Source: Thermoanaerobaculia bacterium
GTDB lineage: Bacteria > Acidobacteriota > Thermoanaerobaculia > Multivoradales > J023
Reading direction: 5' to 3'
Assembly (NCBI GenBank): GCA_030431255.1
Contig: JAUIJL010000020.1
Span: 62,001-126,000, forward strand
Length of the DNA: 64,000 nt
The notes beneath the pieces are model-generated. The model ran no database searches, was not told the origin of the DNA, and was given only the letters and a program-made list of their open reading frames with translations. Numbering within the stretch: position 1 is the first letter of the stretch; every line of letters begins with the position of its first letter. Positions 43,685 through 51,516 of the stretch are shown piece after piece. Made by a program: the position numbers and the translations under genes.

Positions 43685-45632
43685 TTCCCTCACCTTTCCG
43701 CTGCTGCCATTCCTGGTGTCGACGTTCTCTTTTCAGGATAGCTCCAAATGCCTTGCGTTGATTGTGATCAAGCTTGATCGCCATGTCGATAGCCTCAAAG
43801 GCCTTCTCTTTCTCATCCATCGCCAAATAGCAGTGGGCGAGATTGGCATAGGGCTCGGCTCTCGGCTCGAGCTCGATAGCCCGTTCCAGGGAGCGGATCG
43901 CCGCCGGGTACCTCTTCATCACCATGTACTGACCGCTCAAGGCCATCGGCGCCTCCACCGCCGCCGGATCCAGCTCCTCCGCCTTTTTCATCATGGCGAT
44001 GTTCTGCTGCATGGCTTGGGCGGGAATTCTGGCGCCGGCGGCCATCATGGCGCGGCTTCGCCCCTCGACCATCGCAATCAGGCGATTGGCGCCCAATAGG
44101 TCCCTGGCGCTGCCGAAGCGCAGGGCTGCAAGACCTAGAAAGACGACAAGGCCGACCACAGCGAGCAGGGTGCGGGGGACCCGTGCCGAGCCTCCGGCCT
44201 CCCCCACGTGATCGATATCCTCTTCGGCCGGACGAGCCCCTTGGAGCTGAGACGGGGGCAGTCCGGACAAGAAAATCAACCAGGGATAAGCGATCAGCGC
44301 GAGATGGAACGGAAAGTTGGTGGACGCCAGCACGAACATCCCCGCCAGGGCGGCGGGCTCCAGCCGACGAAGCTCCTCCACATGGCCTTCCCCGGGGGCC
44401 CTGACCCGCCGGCAATGCCAAAGAAACCCGGCCGCCCAGATCAAAGCCAGACCGCCCAAAAGCCCCCACTCGGCGATCGCCTCCAACCAATCGTTGTGGG
44501 CATTGACGAAAAACACCCGATGCTGACCCCGAAAGAATTTGACCCCTTGGTCGACCAGAGCCACTCGGGCATTCCCGAATTCCGCCCTGAAGGCCCCGTG
44601 ACCGACCCCGGCTACGGGATGGGTCTTGATCAGATGCGCCGCCGCCCGCCATCCGTCGAGGCGACCGGTGAGCAGCCGATTGATCTCTCCCTTTTGTAGG
44701 CTCTCGAGCTTGGATACCACGCGGGGTCGCAACGGGCTGGCGAAGGCCAGCAACAGGGCCACGGTGACCACCAAAAGACCGCCGCCGATCAACCGGCGAC
44801 GGGGCAAAGCCGGTGCCCAATACACACAGATCGCGACCACCGAAGCCACGACCGCGGTGAGAGTTTGGGTGAGCAGCAAGCCGTAGACGCAGATCGCCGT
44901 GGCGATCGCCAAACCGATCCGCAGCTTGCCCACGGACCGGCGCCACCAAACCTGCAGAATCAGAATCGGCAACAGCAAATAACCCGCGAGATCGAACGCT
45001 CCGCCCGCCAAGGAGGTCATGGTCAATCGCTGGGTCAGGCGCCGCTCAAATGTGAAGGGATCGAAGATGCCGTGGAATTGCAGGATGACCAGCAAGGCCA
45101 GCAGAGTGGCGGGAAGCGTCAAGGCCCGCATCAACCGCCAACGCTCGTCGGCAGTCAGAGCCAGGGTCCAGCCCACCCAACAGGCCAAGCCGATGAGAAA
45201 GGACGGCAGGCTGCGCGCCACGTGAGCTGCATGGTCGCCGGTGAGACTTGAAATACCCGCCGCCACCACCAGGGGACCTGCGGCCAACAGGATGGGAGAT
45301 TTGAGCAAAGCTCGCCAATTCATCGGCCCCTGCCGCCGAAGACGCAAGGACAAGAGGGCCAACGACAACAGCCCCAGGAGCTCCGAGGCGTAGAGCTTTG
45401 GAAGCCTGAAATTGTCGGTCAGACCCGGGAGCAGCAACAGGGGTGTCGCCCACAGCAACAAGCCGATGGTCAGCAAGCCGGGGTCGAGGCCCGCCCCCGA
45501 GGGCCGATCGGAGCTTGCGGATCCGGGCGCCTTCTTGAGGGTCGCGGACACGGAAGATTTGTTTTTCTTGGTCGACGCCACGGTGGAGGCAGACTTCTTC
45601 TTGACGCTTCCGGAAGATCTTTTTTTCGACAT
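43668..45632 (-). CDS. O-antigen ligase family protein with N-terminal basic tail and C-terminal TPR
   Basis: The product is 654 residues. A Lys/Ser-rich cytosolic tail of 40 residues precedes about eleven membrane segments. The family loop appears as FVNAHNDWLEAIAEWGLLGG, with the usual AHNxxLE pattern. After the last membrane segment there are about 130 residues including TPR-like helices (YPAAIRSLERAIELEPRAEP, YANLAHCYLAMDEKEKAFEA) that would face the periplasm. Probable role: polymerase or ligase for the polymer that uses the sugar made by the downstream dehydrogenase. It is only distantly similar to the polymerase at 40510. Confidence 0.85.
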   Translation of the reverse strand: MSKKRSSGSVKKKSASTVASTKKNKSSVSATLKKAPGSASSDRPSGAGLDPGLLTIGLLLWATPLLLLPGLTDNFRLPKLYASELLGLLSLALLSLRLRRQGPMNWRALLKSPILLAAGPLVVAAGISSLTGDHAAHVARSLPSFLIGLACWVGWTLALTADERWRLMRALTLPATLLALLVILQFHGIFDPFTFERRLTQRLTMTSLAGGAFDLAGYLLLPILILQVWWRRSVGKLRIGLAIATAICVYGLLLTQTLTAVVASVVAICVYWAPALPRRRLIGGGLLVVTVALLLAFASPLRPRVVSKLESLQKGEINRLLTGRLDGWRAAAHLIKTHPVAGVGHGAFRAEFGNARVALVDQGVKFFRGQHRVFFVNAHNDWLEAIAEWGLLGGLALIWAAGFLWHCRRVRAPGEGHVEELRRLEPAALAGMFVLASTNFPFHLALIAYPWLIFLSGLPPSQLQGARPAEEDIDHVGEAGGSARVPRTLLAVVGLVVFLGLAALRFGSARDLLGANRLIAMVEGRSRAMMAAGARIPAQAMQQNIAMMKKAEELDPAAVEAPMALSGQYMVMKRYPAAIRSLERAIELEPRAEPYANLAHCYLAMDEKEKAFEAIDMAIKLDHNQRKAFGAILKRERRHQEWQQRKGEGNDGES

Positions 45633-45662
45633 GATGGATCGCGAGAAGGGCTAAGACTCGGC

Positions 45663-46511
45663 TTATGCCTCTTCGGCTCCCTCGAGCTCCGACTCGACGA
45701 AATAGCCGTCGATCAGCTCCCGGGCCCGCTGGATATCGTCGCCCGGCTCGACGATCCGCTGGAAAAGAGTCGACCGGGTATGCTGCAGGGTTTCGAAATC
45801 GCGTTCGCGCAGCAGCTTGACCAGCTCTTCCAGCACCCGCACCGAGGTTGCGCCGTACGATTCATTTCGCGCTTCCCTCTCCAGGACCACCAATGCGAAG
45901 AACAGAGGTTCCGGCAGCTCCTCGCCGACCTCGAGGATCCGATTGGGCAAGCTCGATACCTCCATTCCCCTTGAGGTCACAGGCGGCACCGGAGGGTGGG
46001 TCGGAGCGGCTGGGGCCATGGCAGAATCTGTGGGTGAAACGCCAGGAGTCGGCGGTAGCCGGCCGGGCTCGCTGCTCGATGCCCGATCGAAATAGAAGGG
46101 CAAAGAGCGCAGTTGTTGAGCAAAACGGGAAAAGAGCAAAAAGAGCTCTTTCTCCGACGAAAAATTACCCACCAATTTGGCGTTCTTGCCGATCTCCACG
46201 GCGTCGGTCTCCTGAAGCACCACCCTCGCCTGAGCTTTTTCCTCGAGATTGATGGACTTGGCCTTCACCTTCCAAGAGGTCAAGCTGCCTTGGACATAGC
46301 AAGTCTCGGCGCATTTGACCGACACGGCCTCGACTTCCGCATTGGCCTCGATGCGAATCGAGCCGTGCACCGATTCGATCTCGCCGTAGTGACCGGAGTT
46401 CTGGATCACCAAATTGCCGGGGGTACGCACCGAAAGCTGACCATGCACATCGATTTGGATCTCAGTGCCACTCGGAATGATCATCGTTGGGGAGCTTTCG
46501 CCTTTGCTCAT
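45663..46511 (-). CDS. bactofilin-like polymer-forming protein
   Basis: The product is 282 residues. The first 130 have the short repeated beta pattern of bactofilin-type right-handed beta helices (GQLSVRTPGNLVIQNSGHYG, SVHGSIRIEANAEVEAVSVK, AKLVGNFSS). After a Pro-rich hinge, a charged helical domain follows (RVLEELVKLLRERDFETL). Bactofilins form non-polar filaments that place cell-wall or polysaccharide enzymes. The ATG at 46511 has GGAG six to seven bases upstream. It lies just ahead of the polymerase gene on the same strand (30-base gap), which suggests a role in positioning polymer synthesis (inference). The helical C-terminal half is unusual for the family. Confidence 0.65.
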   Translation of the reverse strand: MSKGESSPTMIIPSGTEIQIDVHGQLSVRTPGNLVIQNSGHYGEIESVHGSIRIEANAEVEAVSVKCAETCYVQGSLTSWKVKAKSINLEEKAQARVVLQETDAVEIGKNAKLVGNFSSEKELFLLFSRFAQQLRSLPFYFDRASSSEPGRLPPTPGVSPTDSAMAPAAPTHPPVPPVTSRGMEVSSLPNRILEVGEELPEPLFFALVVLEREARNESYGATSVRVLEELVKLLRERDFETLQHTRSTLFQRIVEPGDDIQRARELIDGYFVESELEGAEEA

Positions 46512-46560
46512 GGGGATCTCCGGCCTGCGGGCCATGCGGGGTCATCGTCGCGAATTCGGA

Positions 46561-46574
46561 GCCATAGAATACAC
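46561..46574 (-). promoter_or_regulatory. shared 14-bp promoter-like motif, copy 1
   Basis: On the minus strand GTGTATTCTATGGC is present about 50 bases before the bactofilin-like gene. It contains the -10-like box TATTCT. The identical 14-mer occurs at 50449-50462. The -35 region is not recognisable. Confidence 0.4.
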
Positions 46575-46641
46575 TTCGAAAGCACAGACAGCGAATATCG
46601 ATTCCGCGGCTCCGGCGGCCCCTGTCGAAGCCGCGGTCGGC

Positions 46642-48576
46642 TCAAGGCTGATGGTCCGCGGGATCTTTTTCCGCGGGCTCCGATACCTGCCAAGGAGCCA
46701 GCCCTCGACGACCGTCGCGGTAGCGTTTCAGATTCCTTTCCAGGCGGCGGAGCGTCCTTCCATCCGCTTGCAGGGACTGGATCTGCTCCACCAATCGCTC
46801 CTGCCACAAAATCGCGGTTGCGAAGTCACCGGCAGCCGACAAGACCAAGGCCATGGTCTCGGCCCCCTCCGGAGTCGCTTGTGTCTCGAAACCCTGTTGG
46901 GCCAACTGAGCTGCTCGCCGCTCATCGCGAAGGGTTTCCGGTCCCACCGCCAGCCACTGGGCCGCCAGGGTGAGCACCGCTACCGAGGGACCGGGCCGTT
47001 CGAGCCACGCCATAAGGATCGCGCCACCGTCCTCTGCCCGACCGGAAAAAAGCAAAGCTTCAACCAGCTTCAGACGGATCTCACGAGCCAGATCTCCCCT
47101 CGGATCTGAGGCCAAAGCCGCTTGCAGGTGCTCGGCCGCATCCTTGAAAGCGCCGCTCGACATCAAGACGCTACCGAGATCCAGTCGCAGGGACACTTCC
47201 GTCGGCGCCAGCTCCACCGCCTTCTTGAGGAATTGGAGGGTCGACGCCACATCCCCGTCGGACAAGCTTTGGTGCGCCCGACGAGCCCACAAACCCGCCA
47301 ATGCAACGGTCGCGCGCGGCTCCCCCGGCGACAGCTCCAGGGCCCGTTGAAGACTTTCCATGGCCGCCTCCACCTCTCCCATACGGGTTCGGCAGGTCGC
47401 CAACAACAGATGGCCGTTCAGGAAGTCGGGCGCCGCCGCCAGGGCCCGTTCCAGCTCCGGGGCAACTTGCTCCGGCGCCGTTCCGGCCTTCATCGCTGCC
47501 CGGGCCCAATCGTAGAGATAGAGAGGATTCGCGGCGGACAAACGACCGGCCTCGGCATAGAGCTCCAAGGATTCGGCGGTTTGCCCCAGCTCCTCCAAGG
47601 TCAAGGCCAAGGCCCGCGCCGCCGCGGGGTCCTGCGGATTGAGCCGATGGGCTCGGCGGTGGTACGACAGGGCTGCCTGCGGATTTCCTACCCTCAGCTG
47701 GGCGTTGCCCAGCAACAGCTGGGCTGTCGCTCCTTCCGCGGGCCGAATGAGCTCGGACCAGGGATCCTCGAATCGAGCTGCCTGGGCCCCAGCTTTGGAA
47801 GAGGCTTCCGCTGCCTGCTCCCGGTCTCCGAGTCGGCGGTGGGCCGAGGCCAAGGCGTGGAAAAGAGCATCCGCTTCGGGCTGCTGCGAGATCGCGGATC
47901 GCAGCAGCTCAACCACCCGTTCCGCCTTACCTTGAGCATTGGCCAATTTGGCAAGCCCCCACAGGGCGTAGGGACGTGCTCCGGGATGGGCGGATAGGGT
48001 CGGATCGTCCAAAATCCTTTGGAATCGGGCCTCGGCCTCGTCGGCCCGACCCTGGAGCCGAAATACCTCTGCGGATCGGAGCAGGGACGGCACATGGGCC
48101 GGATCGAGCCCCAAGACTTGCCCGAAGAGCCCCGCGGCCGCTTCGAGATCGCGATGTCCCTGGGACAGGATCGCCGACAAATAGAGCCACTTCGGCTCCA
48201 TCGGATTCAGCCGCGAGGCGTTTCGGTAGCACATCGCGGCCGCCCCCTCGAGGCCGAAACCGTGGTAGAGCAAGCCGTTTTGGCCGTAGATTTCCGCCAA
48301 TCGTCGCGCGTCTTCTTCTCCGCCCGAGGCTATCCTCTCAGAGCTGAGCTGGGTCAAGCTCTGAGAGGCTGCTCGCAGGACCTCGCGGACCTCCGGCTCC
48401 ATGCCTTCCAAGCTCGGCTCAGGAACGACCTCGAGAAGGGCCGCCGGCTCCGGCGCCCCAGGCTCCGAGCCCTCAAGCTCTGGCACCTCGAGTCCCGAGA
48501 CCGGCCCAGCCGATCCTCCCGAGCATGCCGCCATCCAGATCAACATGCCCAAGGCGCCACACCGGCTCAGGCTCAA
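46642..48576 (-). CDS. TPR lipoprotein
   Basis: The product is 644 residues. A lipobox MAAC at Cys18 predicts a lipid anchor. From about residue 70 to 560 there are many tetratricopeptide-like repeats (GNPQAALSYHRRAHRLNPQD, VESALHxHGD-type helices, ALERALAAAPDFLNGHLLLA). The TTG start overlaps the stop of the FG-GAP protein gene by four bases (TTGA). Pairing of a TPR protein with a CRTAC1/ASPIC-UnbV protein is a common arrangement; both are exported. It probably acts as a protein-protein scaffold at the outer membrane. The substrate or partner is unknown. Confidence 0.85.
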   Translation of the reverse strand: MSLSRCGALGMLIWMAACSGGSAGPVSGLEVPELEGSEPGAPEPAALLEVVPEPSLEGMEPEVREVLRAASQSLTQLSSERIASGGEEDARRLAEIYGQNGLLYHGFGLEGAAAMCYRNASRLNPMEPKWLYLSAILSQGHRDLEAAAGLFGQVLGLDPAHVPSLLRSAEVFRLQGRADEAEARFQRILDDPTLSAHPGARPYALWGLAKLANAQGKAERVVELLRSAISQQPEADALFHALASAHRRLGDREQAAEASSKAGAQAARFEDPWSELIRPAEGATAQLLLGNAQLRVGNPQAALSYHRRAHRLNPQDPAAARALALTLEELGQTAESLELYAEAGRLSAANPLYLYDWARAAMKAGTAPEQVAPELERALAAAPDFLNGHLLLATCRTRMGEVEAAMESLQRALELSPGEPRATVALAGLWARRAHQSLSDGDVASTLQFLKKAVELAPTEVSLRLDLGSVLMSSGAFKDAAEHLQAALASDPRGDLAREIRLKLVEALLFSGRAEDGGAILMAWLERPGPSVAVLTLAAQWLAVGPETLRDERRAAQLAQQGFETQATPEGAETMALVLSAAGDFATAILWQERLVEQIQSLQADGRTLRRLERNLKRYRDGRRGLAPWQVSEPAEKDPADHQP

Positions 48577-50453
48577 GGTCTTCCCTCTGATTCGCCGCCC
48601 CTTTGGATCTCGGAGCTGCCCACCGAATCAGGACGCTCCTCAGCATCCGCGGCGGTCTGCCCCGTACCTCGGCGCAGCTCTCGATAGGTCCCGAGATCCT
48701 GCCGGCCGAGCTCGAAGACCTCGATCACGCCATCGGACCAAGTGACCCTGACGCGTGCTGGAATCTCTCCCGGGCTCAAGGTCCACAACAGACGAGGGTC
48801 CTTGGCGGAGGCATAGCTACCGTCTGTGGTTACGGTGCCGACCCAGCGGCGTCCCTTCGCGGTTTCGACCACCACCTCGGCACCGATCGCAGGTCTAGCT
48901 CGCCCGCCGGTACCGATCGTCGGCACCACACCCAACCAGGGCTTTCGGTGCTCGGTTCGATTGATCCACAATCGAAGGGGTCCGTGATTATTGCTGATCA
49001 ACAGATCCGTATCACCGTCGTTGTCCACATCCCCGGCGGCGACACCACGGCCGACCTCCGGCCCACTCTCGGCCAATTCACGCAGGGGCACCTCGGCGAA
49101 TCGTCCATCTCCCAGACCTCGAAAAAGCTGATCACCCTCTGCCAAGGCATAAGATTCTCCCGCGGCTTTTCGGGCGGCATGCTCCGTTACCCGACCATTG
49201 GCGATGAAGAGGTCCATCCGGCCGTCGAGGTCGTAGTCGAGCTTCGCCGTGCCGAAACCGGTAGAGGTCCAGCTGCCGTTGGCCAGCCCGCTTTCCAGGC
49301 TGACGTCGGCGAAGAAACCCTGGCCCTCGTTGCGATAGAAGGTGTTGGTCTGACGGTCCAGATGGGTCATGAACAGGTCCACATCGAAGTCACCGTCCAG
49401 ATCGCCGGCGATCACCCCCATGGAGGCCTGAGCCTCTCCCTCGCCGGAAAGGGCGCAGCCCGCCAAAAGCGCCTCATCCTCGAAACGCCTGGTACCTGAA
49501 TCGGGACCGGCGCCCCCGGTGACCGAGCCCCGGTTGAGCCAAAGGTGGTTGGCCGCCAAGTCGTTGGCGACATAGATGTCCATCCAGCCGTCGCCGTCGA
49601 AATCCGCGGTCGTGACCCCGAGACCCGCTCCTCGGCCTTCGATCCAAGCCGGCCCCAAGACCTCGGCGGAGACGTCCTCAAACGTGCCGTCTCCGCGATT
49701 GCGCAAAAGCTGGTCCCGTTCGGCGGTAAAGTTCTGAGGACCACAATAGCTGACGGCACCCGTCGGGCTTTTGCAGACGACCCGGGCGCCGAAGCTGTGC
49801 ACCACATAGTTGGCCACATAGAGATCAAGATCACCGTCACGGTCGTAGTCGAGAAATGCCGCGGAGACGCTCCATCTCGGATCGCGGACCCCGGCGCGCT
49901 CGGAGATCTCCTCGAATCGCCCTCGGCCGAGATTCCGCCACAGCTGATTGGGACCGTAGTTGGCCAGGAAGAGATCCACTCGGCCGTCACCGTCGACGTC
50001 GCCGACGGCCACTCCCATGCCGTATTCGGTGGTCGCGGAAAGGCCCGAGGATTCGGTGGCATCGACAAATCGAAGCGCGCCGTCCTTATCCAGGCGGTTG
50101 AGAAACAACTGATCGGACGGCAGTCGGGTGCCCTTTCGACGCGCCGGCGGCCCGCCTTGGACTGCATAGACATCCAGATCGCCATCGCCGTCGGCGTCGA
50201 GCAGAGCGACTCCTGCTCCCATGATCTCGGGGAAGTAGAAGCTTCCGTCCCGCCCGTTCTGGTGCTCAAATCGGAGACCGACCCGAGACGCAACCTCTTC
50301 AAAGGGTGGCGCCGACTGGCCGAAGCTGAAGATCGGACACAGCCCGGCGAGCAGGCACCAAAGCCCGTTTCGAAGGAGATAGCGCCGATCGCCGCGGCTC
50401 AGCTTCGAGCAACGTCGATCAAGGGAGAGACTCGTCCATTGGCTCACGGCCAT
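48573..50453 (-). CDS. FG-GAP repeat protein with ASPIC/UnbV domain (CRTAC1-like)
   Basis: The product is 626 residues. After a basic N-terminus and a hydrophobic export segment (LLRNGLWCLLAGLCPIFSFGQS), about seven calcium-binding FG-GAP blades follow, each with a DxDxDGxxD pattern (DADGDGDLDVY, DVDGDGRVDLF, DYDRDGDLDLY, DFDGDGWMDIY and others), building a beta-propeller. The end is an ASPIC/UnbV domain (RPAIGAEVVVETAKGRRWVG). It is a secreted or surface protein, probably in adhesion or matrix binding. The chosen ATG (50453) is two bases after a TATTCT box, so the start or the promoter reading may be wrong; a longer start at 50546 would precede it. It is coupled to the TPR lipoprotein gene. 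Confidence 0.85.
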   Translation of the reverse strand: MAVSQWTSLSLDRRCSKLSRGDRRYLLRNGLWCLLAGLCPIFSFGQSAPPFEEVASRVGLRFEHQNGRDGSFYFPEIMGAGVALLDADGDGDLDVYAVQGGPPARRKGTRLPSDQLFLNRLDKDGALRFVDATESSGLSATTEYGMGVAVGDVDGDGRVDLFLANYGPNQLWRNLGRGRFEEISERAGVRDPRWSVSAAFLDYDRDGDLDLYVANYVVHSFGARVVCKSPTGAVSYCGPQNFTAERDQLLRNRGDGTFEDVSAEVLGPAWIEGRGAGLGVTTADFDGDGWMDIYVANDLAANHLWLNRGSVTGGAGPDSGTRRFEDEALLAGCALSGEGEAQASMGVIAGDLDGDFDVDLFMTHLDRQTNTFYRNEGQGFFADVSLESGLANGSWTSTGFGTAKLDYDLDGRMDLFIANGRVTEHAARKAAGESYALAEGDQLFRGLGDGRFAEVPLRELAESGPEVGRGVAAGDVDNDGDTDLLISNNHGPLRLWINRTEHRKPWLGVVPTIGTGGRARPAIGAEVVVETAKGRRWVGTVTTDGSYASAKDPRLLWTLSPGEIPARVRVTWSDGVIEVFELGRQDLGTYRELRRGTGQTAADAEERPDSVGSSEIQRGGESEGRP

Positions 50454-50462
50454 AGAATACAC
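50449..50462 (-). promoter_or_regulatory. shared 14-bp promoter-like motif, copy 2
   Basis: This is an identical copy of GTGTATTCTATGGC (minus strand), here directly overlapping the candidate ATG of the FG-GAP protein. If TATTCT is a -10 box, transcription would start inside the gene, so translation would need a later start or the motif has another function. Confidence 0.35.
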
Positions 50463-50538
50463 CGCGCACACGCGTCGACGCCCCAGGGCTGTCCACCACC
50501 TCCGATTCCATCCATCCGACGACGGCCAGGAGGCCACC

Positions 50539-51516
50539 ATGTCCAACTCATCATGTCCCCCATCCGGATCCCCATCGCAGTCCTATCTTGCCCCGACCGT
50601 CGCGTCCATGCTGGCCTGGCTGGTCGCGGTGGGCCTGATCTGGCCGGGCCTCGCCCCTGCCCAATCCCCGGCCGCGGATTCAGCGTCCGAGCGCGGCGGC
50701 ACGGTGAAGGTCTTGATGGTGGGTGACAGCTGGGCTGAATTCATGTGGGTGGCCGGCTCTCTGCGCACGATTTTTGCCGCCAACGGACATCCGGAGATCC
50801 TGGAGGAGGGCGGCACCACAGCCATCAGCGGCTCAACCGCCGCCGAATGGGCTCAACCCGAGTTTTTGGCCCTGATTTCCGACGCCTTAGCCAACCATCC
50901 GGAGGTCGAGGTCGTGCAGCTGACGATCGGCGGCAACGATTTCTTGGCGGGTCAGCCCGGCGGTGGATGGCATACCGGCATGTCGGCTGAGGATTTCACC
51001 GCCTTGCAAGCCCAGGTCCTGGGGCACGCCGAAACCGTGGTGGACCACATTCTGAGCATCCGACCGGGTCTCCACGTGTTGTTGAGCCAATACGACTACA
51101 CCAATTTCGTCGACAGTCTGCTGCCCCAATGCCCAGGGACGTTCAATGACTTGGGCCAGCCCACCCCGCTGCAGATCAACACGGCGGCGACCCAGCTGCA
51201 GGACCAAGTGGAGGCCTTTGCCGCGACCCGAAGCCGCGTCACCTCGGTTCGATTCCTCGGGCTGATGCAATTTCACTTCGGTTTTCCCGACGAAGGCATC
51301 GAGCCCGGTGATTTGATCCCCCCTGGTGATCTGAGCCGCCCGAGCCCTCTTCCGTCCATGTTTCTCCAGAGCGACTGTTTCCACCTGGGCGGCAGTGGAT
51401 ACGATCTCATCGCCCAACACCTTTGGGACGGTTTTTACGCCCTGCAACTGACCGGTCTGCTCTTCACCGACGGATTCGAATCCGGCGATTTGAGCGCCTG
51501 GACGCCCGGCCGCTAG
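50539..51516 (+). CDS. exported SGNH/GDSL-type hydrolase with DGFESG tail
   Basis: The product is 325 residues. A long N-region and a hydrophobic stretch (ASMLAWLVAVGLIWPGLAPAQ) form the export signal. Block I is VGDSWAEF (nucleophile S64), block III is LTIGGNDF, and block V is DCFHLGGSGY with the catalytic Asp and His. SGNH enzymes cleave esters of lipids, sugars or acyl groups; the natural substrate is unknown. The C-terminus LLFTDGFESGDLSAWTPGR matches a short tail that recurs on secreted proteins in some bacteria. AGGAGG lies seven bases before the ATG. The 3' end overlaps the convergent 1405-residue gene by four bases. Confidence 0.82.
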   Translation: MSNSSCPPSGSPSQSYLAPTVASMLAWLVAVGLIWPGLAPAQSPAADSASERGGTVKVLMVGDSWAEFMWVAGSLRTIFAANGHPEILEEGGTTAISGSTAAEWAQPEFLALISDALANHPEVEVVQLTIGGNDFLAGQPGGGWHTGMSAEDFTALQAQVLGHAETVVDHILSIRPGLHVLLSQYDYTNFVDSLLPQCPGTFNDLGQPTPLQINTAATQLQDQVEAFAATRSRVTSVRFLGLMQFHFGFPDEGIEPGDLIPPGDLSRPSPLPSMFLQSDCFHLGGSGYDLIAQHLWDGFYALQLTGLLFTDGFESGDLSAWTPGR

